Shown here piece by piece: positions 11,343-23,339 of a stretch of DNA of 64,000 nucleotides (the first letter of the stretch is position 1; every line of letters begins with the position of its first letter). The notes beneath the pieces were generated by a model. The model ran no database searches. It was not told the origin of the DNA and saw nothing but the letters and a program-made list of their open reading frames with translations. This stretch comes from Psilocybe azurescens. Lineage: Eukaryota; Basidiomycota; Agaricomycetes; Agaricales; Agrocybaceae. Location of the stretch: the NCBI GenBank assembly GCA_023853785.1, contig JAJIRX010000668.1, positions 558,001 to 622,000 on the forward strand, read 5' to 3'. A program made the position numbers and the translations under genes.

Positions 11343-12674
11343 TTAAGTATCGAGGACATTGTCCAGAAATTCCAATATAGTCTCCCAATAGTCGAATTGC
11401 AGAAACGTACTATCTGCATATCCGGATAAGAACATGTTTATAGTCGAAAGCACACACGGAACGACTCACTGTGGGTTCCATAGGGAAACGTCCTGTATAT
11501 GTCTTCCTCAGGAGGATGATATTGCTCATTTAATGAACCTTTATTGCGTTTCTGACGTCCTCTAGTCTTGGCCACTTTCCACAGGTTCTCCATATGACTG
11601 CAAGGTATTACTTCATCCATTATGCCACTGAGCATCAGTATCGGCAGCGTCGTTGGCAGATGAGCCATCTTGGACGCAGATTTCCATCTTTGTGTACATA
11701 ACCATGAAAAGCGTCGAATCAATGGCAATCCCTTGACGAGATCGGGAATAGATGTAAAGGTGTTTTCCACAATGAGGGCACTTAGCTGATAGAGAGAGTC
11801 TATAAGAATCCCGTTCAACAGGAACAGATCACACAGAAGTGTTTACCTTATTTGCATTTTTACTGGCGGCGTGAATGGCCACTCCTCCACCAAGGGATTG
11901 CCCATATATGATCTAAACAGACGTCAGATCCAAAAATTCACATAATACAATACTGTATAGCTTTTGCTTACGATTGGTAGGTCAGACAGTACGGGGTGGG
12001 TCAGTATGTAGTCGATGGCGGCCTGAGCGTCAAGACATAGGCCTGAGATATAATCCGTCACAAAATAATTCGTGCAATCCATTTCAACTGCAGAGAATCA
12101 CCTTTCTCTGAAGGGACGCCCTCCGAATGACCATAGCTAAGTAACATTTCAATTAATTTTTATTCTCAATGCATTTCATGAAATTTACGACTGACCCCCG
12201 ATACTCAACCGTAAGGACATTAAAGCCCTTGTAGAACAGTTTCGCAGCACGGGGTATGGCTTCGCCGTGATTCATCGCATTGCCGTGGAACATAATCACT
12301 GTCCCTCTTGCCTTTTCCTAGGTCAAATTAACCATCGATTTGACTTCGAGAAATTACAAGTATCCTTACGAGCTCATCTCTCCGAATGAGGTAGCAGCGA
12401 AGCTTCACTTTGTCCTTTGTCACTAGCTCCACGTCCTCATACGGCAGATGATACTCCTTCGGCGAACTTACACCTTGCGAAATAAAAGCAATGCATCAGC
12501 TTTTTGGGAAGGAGGGCTTGAGCATTCGTGGGCAACATACTACGCGGGTGGGCCTCAAAACCTGAAGGATACACCAATATTCGTTGGTTGTACCATATCA
12601 TCTATCTCTAAAAATAAGTGACGTGTCTATAAGATAGAGAAAGACCAAAAACTGACCTTCAGTATGTCCAGCAT
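11343..12674 (-). CDS. Alpha/beta hydrolase, BEM46/ABHD13-like (copy B)
   Basis: Nine exons: 12674-12657, 12601-12541, 12473-12370, 12317-12196, 12136-12102, 12042-11972, 11912-11847, 11785-11470, 11413-11343; 287 aa, no stops or phase errors. The N-terminus reads YNQRILVYPSGFE then YHLPYEDVELVT, typical of the family. HGN is at 72-74, GQSLGG places the nucleophile at Ser143, the acid is Asp216 (SGIMDE) and the base His264 (YGTH). The C-terminus, THNSTFLQFDYWETI, also matches the family. Intron positions and phases equal those of copy A, 330 bp downstream on the same strand, so they arose by tandem duplication after the introns. Substrate unknown; a membrane-associated serine hydrolase is expected. 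Confidence 0.87.
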
Positions 12675-12856
12675 TGCGATCGGAGGAAGAAGAGTTGTAC
12701 TACTCATTCTCCTTGACGTCGACCTTGCGTCGACTAATTTCCGCCATCCTCACGCGGTCACATGCTTGAACGTGTCGTTAGGTGACTAATTCCAGGCAAC
12801 TCGGCGATCGAAGCCTGTCTTTCAACGCGTCAACAGAGCGTTTCAAGCAGTTTCAA

Positions 12857-14902
12857 GTCTACGAGCTTTATGACCCGCCGCTACGCGTCGGGGGGATTCG
12901 CTTCGCTCACCCCCTGTGCTTCACGGCAGGGTCAACAGCTCGCTGGGGCTGCGCCCCCAGACCCCGCTTGTCGGCGCCCTGCGCCTCCTCATTGAAAAAT
13001 AAATAATACCAATTACAATTATCATACACTTGGGGGAATGAGCTTCGCTCATCCCCCTTTTATTGACACTCCATGTCTCATAAAAAATAATAATAATAGC
13101 AGCCACTCTTGGGGGATGAGCTGCGCTCATCCCCCTTGCTTCACACCTCCTAATATAATGTGTAGGAGGGGATGAGCTGCGCTCACCCCCTCCTCTACTT
13201 CACAGCCTGCTGGAGTTGCACTCTTGCACCTCACTATGGAGGCACACAGCATCTCCATAGTCAAATTATATATACTCACAGTCAATAATAGTGAAAAATA
13301 CACAAATATATATATACAGAACTGTATATTCTGTGTCTATTAAATATTTCTTTGCTTCTACAATCTCAAATTAAAATTTCAAATCATATTACACCCACTC
13401 CAACTAATTCACAGTATCTTTGCCACCATGCCTGTTTTAATATCCACACCCCTGTCCATGTCCACTCCCAATCAATCATCATCCTACTTTATATCTTATA
13501 TATAATACTGCACTACTCATTGACTACTTACAAATCCCCATATGCACAGCACCTGTGGCACTGTGCTATTTTAAATTTCATACCTTATACTCTTTCTCTT
13601 CACAATTAAATAGCCCTGAACATTAATCACGTTAATCTACATACAACCTATAGTACTTTAAAATTTAAATCTCAATTCTCACACCCAATACTTAATAATA
13701 TATTCATTTTTTCAAGTGTAAAGCACACTGGAGCTTTATCCTCAAATAAATAATTTTATCACCTGTACAGCATTGTACACTGCTTATTTCCAATTACAAA
13801 ATCATGTCTCAATACTATCTTTCCATCCACATCTTTATTTAAATAGAACCAACACACCCACAAATCCTCCTGCTGCTATATGTCAGTCATAAAGTGAGCC
13901 AGGGTAGTGCCTATGTTAGTGCTCCACACCTCTATACTAAATATAATATAAATATTTCACCTCTCCACCCTTTCTAAGTCTAATGAAAACCATTCAGGAA
14001 TATTGCAACAAAGCATGGCACCTTCGGCACCATGTCCATGTCAGTATACAATATATTCTCTGCCCACTCTTGAACAATTATTGTGTACATTATTTGTCAC
14101 AAAATAATCTTACTTGCATCTTATATACAAAACTGGAACTATCCTATTATCTACAGCACCCACAGCACAGTACTATTTTAAAATTTATAGCTTACACTCT
14201 TCACAATTAAAATAGCTGTCCCCTTATCCCACTACATTTATGTTGCAAATTAATTACATTAATCTATAGCCCATAGTGCATTAAAATTTATATGTTAATT
14301 CTCATGCATAATAGTTAACTGTGTCTATATTTTTACCCACTACATGAGTAAAGCACACTGCAGCTTCATCCTCCAAAAAACATCACCTGTACAGCACTGG
14401 AGACTGCCTATTTCCAGTTGTAAAACTGTGTCCCAGTTCTATTTTCTATCTACATCTGTATTTAAATATTTCCATCCCATTCCACTCACAGAAAACATTG
14501 TCACCAACCCATAGTTCATTCCATACTAACTTGTTCACTACCCCAATCATACCTGTTGTTTGCAAATTTATTCAGTGGTTTTCATTTGAGTTTTCTGTTT
14601 TAAATAGTCTAAACCACAACATCTGCTCACCAAAGCCAAAACCACAGAAAATGCTTCAGTACAACTGGAAATGGGTAATAGGCACATTGAGAAGGTGTTA
14701 TTTAGACATGGAACCTTTTTCGGACTGTGTGGCACCCATTTTGTTGTTTGCCATCAGCCACTGGATGTTTGTTTCAAAAGGCCCTGCCTCACAGTCCCTA
14801 AAACACAAAGGTGTGCTTTGTCATGATTAAGTAATTTGACTTATGTAACATTATATTTCCTCTTTCAGAAAAGCTTAGTCATTGAGCTCTCTTATATTAT
14901 AG
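12857..14902. repeat. Hairpin-headed AT-rich repeat, unit 1
   Basis: First of three head-to-tail units. It begins ACGAGCTTTATGAC and ends CTCTTATATTATAG, running straight into the next unit. The first 350 bases contain GC-rich perfect or near-perfect hairpins: CTGGGGC-TGC-GCCCCCAG near 12943, GGGGATGAGC-TGC-GCTCATCCCC near 13114, and two looser ones near 13032 and 13170. The remaining 1.6 kb is AT-rich, poor in G on this strand, and has no credible ORF. No transposase or terminal signature is recognised. Confidence 0.8.
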
Positions 14903-16635
14903 ACGAGCTTTATGACCGCTACAGCGTCGGGGGATTCGCTTCGCTCACCCCCTGTGCTTCACGGCAGGGTCAACAGCTCGCTGGGGCTGCGCCCCAGACC
15001 CCGCTTGTCGGGCGCCTTGCGCCTCCTCATTGATAAATAAATAATACCAATCACATTCATAATGTCTTTGGGGGAATGAGCTTCGCTCATCCCCCTTTTT
15101 TATTGGCATTCTATACCGCATGAAAATAATAATAATAGCAATCACTCTTGGGGATGAGCACAGCTCATCCCCCTCCTCTACTTCAGTCTGCTCTACAGCT
15201 TGCTGGAGTTGCACTCTGCATCTCCATAGTCAAATTATATATACTCACATTCAATAATACTGAACAAATACACAAATATATATACACAGAACTCTACATT
15301 CTGTGTCCACTAAATATTTCTTTGCTTTAACAATCTCAAACTAAAATTTCAATCATATTACACCCACTCCAACTAATTCACAGTATCTTTGCCACCATGC
15401 CTGTTTTAATATCCACATCCCTGCCTATGTCCACTCCCAATCAATCATCATCCTACTTTATATTTTATACAATACTCCACTATACATCAACTATCCACAA
15501 ATCACCTCATATGCACAGCACCTGCAGCACTGTACTATTTTAAATTTCATACCTTATACTCTTCTTCTTCACAATCAAAATAGTCCTGCAAATTAATCAC
15601 ATTAATCTACAACCTATAGTGCTTTAAAATTTAAATCTCAATTCTCACACCCAATACTTAATAATGTATTTATTTTTACATGTGTAAAACACACTGGAGC
15701 TTTATCCTCAAATAAATAATTTTTTCATCTGTACAGTATTGTACACTGCTTATTTCAATTACAAAATCATGTCTCAATGCTATCTTTCCATCCACATCTT
15801 ATTTAAATAGAACCAACATACCCACAAATCCTCCTGCTGCTATATGCCTGCAGCACTGTATCATTTTAAAATTTATAGCTTACACTCTTCACAATTAAAA
15901 TAGCTGCCCCCTCACCCCACTACATTTGTCCTGCAAATTAATCACTTTAATCTACAGGCCATAGTAATTAAAATTTACATGTTAATTCCCATGCACAATA
16001 GTTAATAGTGTCTATATTTTACCCATTACATTTGGAGTAAAGCACACTGCAGCTTCATCCTCAAATTTTTTTATCATCTGTACTGTACTGGAGACTATTT
16101 ATCTCCAATTGCAAAACCATATCCCACTGCTATCTCTCTATTTACACACATCTTTATTTAAACACTTTCACTCAGAGAAAACATGATCACCCACCCATAG
16201 TTCATTCCACATCAGCTTGTCCACTGTTCACAACATCCCTTGCTTGCAAATTTATTCCGCAGTTTCCATTTCAACTTTGCAACTTTATACAGTTGTTATA
16301 CAGATGGCAAACAAACACAATATCTGTGGCCAGAAGTGCTATTAAAGTAGTCTTTAATGTATGTGGATTTATTGGCCCACTTGACCCTGGTGCCCACTGT
16401 ACATATTTTTTTGTTTTTTAAACCACCCAGGTTATGGCTAATAGACATGTTCAGTGTAGGCACAAAATGTTTGTTAGCCTGTGGCACCCATTTTATTGTT
16501 TGCCATCAGCCACTGATTGTTTGTTTCAAAAGCCCCGCAGCGCCGGCCCCAAAACACAGAGGTCTGCTTAATAATAATTAGTCATGCTTAAGTAATTTGC
16601 TCCTTCCTTTTTAGAAAACCGTCTCTTATATTATA
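14903..16635. repeat. Hairpin-headed AT-rich repeat, unit 2
   Basis: Second unit, with the same start and end motifs and the same order of internal blocks as unit 1 (for example ACACCCACTCCAACTAATTC at 13389 and 15360). Hairpins occur near 14985, 15068 and 15150. It lacks about 300 bases present in unit 1 between the two AT-rich blocks. Identity to unit 1 is high in the head and falls through the body. Confidence 0.8.
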
Positions 16636-18481
16636 GACGAGCTTTATGACTGGCCGCTACGCTGTTGGGGATTCGCCGCTCACCCCCCCTGTGCTTCACG
16701 GCAGGGTCAACAGCTTGGGCTGCCCCCAGACCTCGCTTGTCGGCGCCTGCTCTCCTCATTGATAAATAAATAATACCAATCACAATCATAATACTTGGGA
16801 GGGAATGAGCTTTGCTCATTCCCCCCCTTTTATTGACATTCTATACCTCATAAAAAAGATAATAGCAGTCATTTTGGGGATGAGCTGTGCTCATCCCTGC
16901 TCTCCTCATTGATAAATAAATAATATTCCACACTCATATAACACATGGGGGAATGAGCTGTGCCTATCCCCCTGTTTGTCAGTACTTCACACTTCCTCTC
17001 ATTAAAAATTAAATAATATTGGTACTCTGTTGAAGAGACCAAAGCAAACAGATAAAAACTGTGAGATTGGAGATAAATGTGTAGCATACAATAATGTAAA
17101 TACTTTACTTATATACTGTAAATACATTTTATGCTAACTAAATTGACTCTGTAATGGAGAATTCAAATTCATACTTGTGGTGGCACATTCAGAGCACAGG
17201 ATCATGGGAATGGAGCTTTTGATTCCCAGATTTCAACATACTCATATATGTAATGCCTCAGAGAGGATGAGCTACACTCATCACTCTGCCTCACAGTCAC
17301 TCTAATAGCTTGCTGGGCTTACACTCTTGCACTCTACTGTAAAGCCACACCACACCTCTATAGTCAAATTATATATACTCAAAGTCAAATAACAGTCAAC
17401 ATTTTTGTTCTTATATTAACAGTGAACAAATACACAAATATTTATCCACAGTACTTTTGCCACACATCTATTTTAATATCTACATCCCTGTCCATGTCCA
17501 TTCTCAACCAATTATTATCCTACTTTATATTTTATACAATACTCCACTACTCATTAACTATTCACTAATCATGTCATATGCACAGTACCTATGGCGCTGT
17601 GCCATTTTAAATTGCATAGCTTACACTGTCTATATCACCAACACTATTCAAACAACAGTTCCAACACTCAGCTCATTTTTGTTACCACTTGCAATTCATA
17701 TCTATCAATCCATTCCCCCCTCCACCACTCTGTTGGTCTACCCACTCTCAAGCACTCATCAATCATTGCCTCTGCCACCCTATATTTTATATATCACTGC
17801 ACTACTTGTTGACTATCCAACCATGTCTTGGTATGTACAGCACCTGCAGCACTGTGCCATTTTAAAAATTCACTCAGCCAATAGTTAAAAGTATACTTAT
17901 ATTTACATGGCTAAACCACACTGGAGCTTCATCTTTAAAAATGGTACAATACTGCAGATTGCTTATTTCTAATTCCAAAATCATATCCTACTGCTATCTC
18001 TCTATGTACATTTTTATTTAATACCTCTCACTCAGAGAAAACATGGTCATCAACACATAGTTCATTCTATATTAATTTTCCACAGTCCACAATACCACTT
18101 GTTTGCAGATTTATTCAGGGGTTTCATTTCAATTTTTCTACTTTATATAGTTGTTATACAGGTGGCAAACAAACACAATATCTGTAGACAGAAATGCCAT
18201 TGAAATAGTCTTTATTGTGGATTTATTGATTTATTTCCCCTGATGCCCTGTGTATATATTTTTTGTTTTCAAAGCCACCCAGGATATGGCTCATAGACAT
18301 GTTGTGGCACCAATCTTGTTGTTTGCCATCAGCCACAGATTGTTTGTTTCAAAAGGCGCTGCAGCGGAGGCCCTAAAACACAGCAGTGTGCTTTGTCATG
18401 ATTAAGTAATTTGAAATTTCCTTTTCCGAAATCCTTAGTCATCGTACTTCCTTTTTTAGAAAAACCGTCTCTTATATTATA
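16636..18481. repeat. Hairpin-headed AT-rich repeat, unit 3
   Basis: Third and most diverged unit. Its hairpins (near 16800, 16876, 16947 and 17263) have lost several pairings, and extra head-like blocks are present. It ends at the same CTCTTATATTATAG motif, where non-repeat DNA resumes with ATTTAGGC. No clear target duplication flanks the whole array. Confidence 0.75.
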
Positions 18482-18745
18482 GATTTAGGCAATCCCAAAT
18501 TAGGTACAGTGACGTTGACATTGAACATGGAAGGACGTGAATTTTACGAAAGATCTTGGCAGCCTGAAGTACTAATATTTATTATTTACACAAGCCCTTT
18601 CGTACCTGCAAAGAGCGAGCTCAGCGACCTGACATCAATCTCTTTCGATCGCGCTAGTCTCCTGCCTTCAAACGATGAAGGGATGAATTTTCCGGTGTAG
18701 CAATTGTTGAGAAGCAACATATTTGGGGTCGCGTCCTCCCCGCAT

Positions 18746-19222
18746 TTACTTTTCCTTGAGAAGTGTATTCTGATTCGGTCTGTTCAGTATGTCTAGAGTA
18801 AGAAGCGAGGTTATTTTAAGAAAATAATGGAACAAACCAAGTACTGTCATACTCTCTTTCTCAGTGATTGCAGCTTTTGGATTCTTCTTGAGCTTGCGTC
18901 GTACTGTTGGCTGCTTCCTGGGTAGCGTAGGCGACTGGAACACTTTCGTCGTAGGATCGGCTATCAAGTACTTGTATATTGGATACGGAACAGGGACGTG
19001 AGCTGGAGGTTCAGGGGGCATTGGGGCCAGAGTGAGCGGTGATGGACGACTGGGTAGATGCGGAAGGGTCGGAGTGCGTAACCCGCAGCGTCTCCTAATT
19101 TTCGGTGTGATTGTAGAATCCAAACCATCATGTAGAGCTTTCGATGTCGAAAGGAGTCCTTCTATAGGATATATCTCCGCCAAGAATTGTTCGTTTTCTA
19201 CGAAAGAATGCTGGCGAGACAT
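18746..19222 (-). CDS. Hypothetical basic, proline-rich protein, 138 aa
   Basis: Exons 19222-18853 and 18792-18746. The intron (GTATGA to CTCTAG, 60 bp, phase 1) restores the frame into a short final exon ending LLKEK. The N-terminus is mixed, then residues about 45-80 are Pro-rich (TLPHLPSRPSPLTLAP), then a very basic stretch RKQPTVRRKLKKNPK. No signal peptide, membrane segment or known domain is visible. The basic tail would suit a nuclear or nucleic-acid-associated protein, but this is only composition. It stands alone between the hairpin array and the duplicated gene pair. Confidence 0.5.
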   Translation of the reverse strand: MSRQHSFVENEQFLAEIYPIEGLLSTSKALHDGLDSTITPKIRRRCGLRTPTLPHLPSRPSPLTLAPMPPEPPAHVPVPYPIYKYLIADPTTKVFQSPTLPRKQPTVRRKLKKNPKAAITEKESMTVLGLFHYFLKITSLLTLDILNRPNQNTLLKEK

Positions 19223-19225
19223 ACT

Positions 19226-20585
19226 TCCAAAAGTTGGCTTAGACAGGACGAGCAGTTGGTTTTAGAAGAGACATTCGAGTTCTCAAATTGATACGTATGA
19301 GATGAAATGCACGTGAGAGAAGGAAGCTACGGTGAATGATTTTACGTATGATCACGGGAGGGCAAAGTGCACTTCGAATGAATGCACAAAGCCTGCTGAC
19401 CGCACTAAGTCCGTATTTTATCACAACCAGGCTGCATTTTTAAACAACCCACCCAGTGCTAGACGCGTGAAGCATTTTGAAGCTCATACACATGAACTAA
19501 TAATGTCCAGTTTGTTTTCGTAGGATTCAAAGGAAGGGAAGGATGACCAAAGGATGATCAAGTGCCAACCTACCTTGACCTACCCTCAAGCACCCCAGAA
19601 TGCAGTTATTTTAATAGGTGATTCAATCTAACTTAGATGTCTACATGGAATCACGAATATTTTGTGACACCAAATAACCATTTTTCTCCTAATCGCTGTG
19701 TCTAGTGGATCCCATGCCGTTTTTCATATCAGTCTCCCCTGACTCCATGGTAGGTACAAAATGTAAATGCCAGACTCGGATTCAATTCTTCCTGACTAGC
19801 GGCGATCTGGGGCATCACTAAAGTAAATGTTACTTATGCAAGCCCATACTCAGCGCCATTTGGATTGAATATTTATATGATCAAATTTTCCGAAAATACA
19901 AAATGCCATGCACTCGAAAGAAGAAAAGAATGGTTTGTCTTGCTTATGCGTGCTGAGTTTAAATTGCACAAAGAGATAGGGCTAAAATAAAATAAACACA
20001 CCGAAACGAATCAAACAATTGAATATTTGATAGAGTATTGGGCACGCACATTTCTGCAAAGAATTTGTCGAGTCTGATTTTTTGAGCAACGAACTTGAGG
20101 TATCACCCTTGTAATCCTCATCCAATTTCTCGCGAAAGCCATTCAATGCCCGAACCACGAGGCTACGAAACTGTTAGCTATTTACTGATCGAAAATTGAG
20201 ACCGCACGGCCGCAGGGCCCAAAAAGGTATTAATATTTCCACAATCGGTGTATCAACGCCAAGCCCCTTTTAAATAACAGATTGGAATTGAAAAACGCAC
20301 AAGAAAAAAAGAGAAAGGCGCAAGTGCTCAAGCTTTAAATCGAAGTACATGTCAAACACCATCACAACATATAAAAACTATCGCAAAGCCATTGATAACG
20401 AGGCGACAGATCTGCGACCAGCAACTCTTGCATATGCACAATGCCGAACTCTGTCATCGACGAGACGAGATGTCCATAGCAGTACACGAAAACATCATAT
20501 TGGAGGTATATATAGTACATACAAAAACATAGACTTCATATTCAAAATGATTAAATTTGGAAATCTTCGAGGCGCGCGTGCCGCT
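19226..20585. other. Intergenic region with duplicated 3' flank
   Basis: About 19835-20023 matches 23850-24043 closely, and 20518-20585 matches 24044-24111, so this is the downstream flank of the duplicated unknown gene. About 494 bases (20024-20517) are present here and absent from the other copy. That stretch has no flanking direct repeat and no recognised gene. Confidence 0.6.
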
Positions 20586-21526
20586 TCACCTAAGCAAGGC
20601 ACCAAGTTTAGAAATAGCCCTCTTCCACAAAGATCGCGTGCGTCTACGACGATCTCGATTTTCCTCGCCTGCAATATCCACCTCATCTTCGTTTCTTACT
20701 TGTACACATGCTGTATTATCATCGGAAGGCGAAGGACGCGGCGACAACCTCGAAGCTGGACCTGGCACAAGCTTCCGATCGTGGTCTATGGGTTCGCTGG
20801 GAGGCGCTATCATATATGGGAATGGCCTAGAGAATCCCACAGGCAACGCGCTACGCGCCGTGTCTGCTAGGATTTAGAGCCCTTAGCCAAATGATAAGCA
20901 CGAAGACATACCAGGGGTGTTGTCGCTTCGTCCTTTTGAATCGAGGGATTCAGATGTTTGAGTGGTAGCGTGAGACATGGAGGGCCTGGTACTCGCCGAA
21001 TTTCCGGTGCTTTCAGTGCTAACAAAAGGAGACGAGGGTGTAGTGTCTGTGCTCGGGTTTCTGTGGGAGTCAATACCGGGGGATGGGGACGGCACTGTCG
21101 TGGGGTCTTCGATCGGATGAGACAAGGAAGAGTCATATTCTAGTAATCAGACATACCAGCATGAATTTTCGTTGTGCGCTCTTCGTACTTCTGTTCCTCC
21201 GCCTGATCATGCACTGGGGCGACTGAGCCATGATTATTTGCAGCTCTGGGGTCATACACATCCTCTGTCTGTACGCCAGATGCTGATAGGACGATCAATA
21301 AAAGTGAGGTTCAGTACAGAGACAGAATGAGGTCATTACTTGGTTGGTCTCCAGTGTTGCTCGCTCGTGAAAAGAAGCTTTGTCTTTGTGAGTGTGGGGT
21401 TGGGGCGGGTGTAGTTTGGTATGTAGTCTGAGGTGCATGGTGAACATAGAAGTGAGCGTCGCCCGATATAAAATTATTGTACACAATATGCGGAGATCTA
21501 GGAAGCATTTGAGCATGGTCGTCCAT
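20586..21526 (-). CDS. Unknown four-exon gene, copy 1 (261 aa)
   Basis: Exons 21526-21340, 21282-21157, 21106-20912 and 20863-20586; all introns are phase 1, 49-57 bp, with GT-AG borders. The protein starts MDDHAQMLPRSPHIV, has NFISGDAHFY near residue 18, a Thr/Ser/Pro-rich centre (exon 3), and ends with a basic segment RRRRTRSLWKRAISK then LGALLR. No domain is recognised and there is no signal peptide. The paralog at 24112-25077 preserves every splice site and phase, which argues that both are or were real genes. Exon 4 is the best conserved part. The function is unknown. Confidence 0.65.
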
Positions 21527-21560
21527 CTTTCATGGCGGAGGGGGGAATGGAGGACGAGTA

Positions 21561-22376
21561 CAGTCGACTCCCTCGTAACCCATAGCCCAGATAACCCATA
21601 CTCCCTAATACCCCATGCATTTTCGGTCCACCGAGTTGGTTCGCAGGGAAATGCAAACCATAACCCATACAACCGCAATAACCCATACAACCGCAATAAC
21701 CCATACAACCGCAATAACCCATACAACCACAATAACCCATACAACCGCAATAACCCATAACCCATACCCCTCCTGGAGCAAAACCCATAGGTATGGGTGC
21801 TAGATTATTGTTGACCCTGAGCTACATAACAAACTAAATTAATTGAGTGGGCACAGATCACAGTGATGTGACCATGTGCTGCTAGTGGCCGCTCAGGATA
21901 TTGAAAATGAACCATTTATTACATTTTACTGTGAACCAACAAACTTTTACCACGGCTCCAAAACCTCTTGATATTCTTAAAACAGGTCCCAACAAATTTT
22001 CGAACAAAATCAAGACTCAGAAAGATGCATTAACCTCAAAACTGTCATGCAGACAAAGTATTTCATCTGCCAATGAGAGTTGGTTGGACCATGAAGCAAA
22101 CACTGTCAAGGAGGAATATATTCTGCATGGCCTCAAAAAGCCTCAGGCTATGAAAGGGAGCTCGAAAGGCCTAAAAAAAAAATGAAAAGGCAATTATGAA
22201 AAAGCTAAGGGAATGGGCAGGAGACTTAATGAAGGTTCTAACTACGGTACATAGTTTATATTTTTTTTGAAATTTTTGAATAATATTTTTGTCCCCTCCT
22301 CAAAGCCCATACTCCCTGATAACCCATACTCTGGGCAGTCCACCGAGAGGTATGGGGGTTATGAGGGAGTCGACTG
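21561..22376. mobile_element. Pogo/Tc1-mariner-like non-autonomous element
   Basis: Inverted ends beginning CAGTCGACTCCCTC are flanked by TA on both sides (21559-21560 and 22377-22378). The 816-bp element has an 18-bp minisatellite near its left end and a plus-strand frame at 21901-22185 with NESWLDHEANTVKEEYI, similar in feel to the N-terminal DNA-binding part of pogo/CENP-B transposases. There is no DDE core. It is probably a deletion derivative. Confidence 0.7.
21660..21765. repeat. 18-bp minisatellite inside the pogo-like element
   Basis: About five and a half copies of AATAACCCATACAACCGC, with one substitution in a unit. It resembles a telomere-like CCCATA motif but is not telomeric: it is internal, has an 18-bp period and sits beside a transposon end. 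Confidence 0.9.
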
Positions 22377-22378
22377 TA

Positions 22379-22476
22379 CGGAGAGGGAAAGGAGGATGAC
22401 CTCGACGAGGAGTGGAACGGTGGCGACGTGGGAGAAGTCAACAAGCAGTGCCATGTTTTACCGCGCGAGATGTTGA
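22379..22476 (+). pseudogene. C-terminal fragment of a Mutator/SWIM protein
   Basis: A short frame reads TERERRMTSTRSGTVATWE then SSAMFYRAR, which resembles the C-terminal tail of the SWIM-finger proteins whose larger remnants lie at 55.7-61.3 kb (compare KERRMNSTRNLP at about 58015). The same fragment continues to the left of the pogo-like element, so the transposon inserted into it. Confidence 0.5.
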
Positions 22477-22479
22477 TCA

Positions 22480-23330
22480 AAGCACATGAGGCTGCCTATT
22501 TCGACGAGGAAACGTTCGATTGGTACTATTCGATCCAGGCACAATTTCGTTTTGGGACATTTTCATGCCCTAATGGAGAGCATGCATCTAATCTACGTGG
22601 CTTTTCCCCGTTATCTCACCGGGTCTCACTGGGTTTAACTCTTGGGAAGCAAACTTTACTACCGATAAATAGTATGGCAAGCTGATAGAGCCATCAATGC
22701 TTTTGCTGCCAGCCGGAGTTGTGCACTGCCTTGGATTGTTGATGGATCAAGGTTATCTCACATGACCTTGGGATTTAGCATCGCCTTTTGCAACCCAAAC
22801 TTACATACCGCCGAACTGGTTTAATTTGTGCCATTGTCAGGCTGTCACAGCCTTTTGCCTAGGTGCTTTCCTTTTCAAGAATTGAGGAACCCAGCGAGCC
22901 GGTCAAGTAATATAAAAGTAATATTAATAAATCTGCGTTTCTTTTTACTGTCCTGCTCTCGAACTTGCAACGCTCGTACATCCTGTCACCAGCTGGTGGT
23001 TTCAGAAAATATCGGCATCCTCAGAAATAATTCCCGCCAAGTGGCCTTGCGGGTGAACAGGGACATGCTGTCACACATCGTCTGGACTCTGACTGGCCTT
23101 CCGCGTCTCACCCCGTAAGAGCACCTTTCAACATCAGTAACTCTACACAAAAATGCTGCTCTTCGACCGAGCTCCAGGCACTCGATCCAAAGGGCCTCCG
23201 TTGTGTGCCGGATCCAATAATGGCATTTGTGATACCACCCCTCCTGTCATGATATCTTTCAATTATCCTCGGTTTACAAGACTGCGTCGCCCTTTTGGGT
23301 TTCTGAAATGTTTTCTACAATTTTCGGTTA
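22480..23330. other. Intergenic, no gene supported
   Basis: Short frames only. The right part, from about 22900, may hold decayed upstream exons of the chitin deacetylase pseudogene, but no motif is readable there. Confidence 0.4.
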
Positions 23331-23339
23331 TCTTAAATT

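Noticed and set aside
13030..13195. CRISPR-like or terminator-like palindromes
   Set aside because: Spacing and sequence between hairpins are irregular and conserved between units, unlike CRISPR spacers, and the context is eukaryotic.
12857..18481. Helitron array
   Set aside because: Head-to-tail layout fits, but the 3' end is ATTATAG rather than CTRR, the terminal hairpin is missing and there is no A/T insertion signature.
21660..21765. Possible telomeric repeat (CCCATA-like)
   Set aside because: Period is 18 bp, the array is internal and lies within a TA-flanked transposon.
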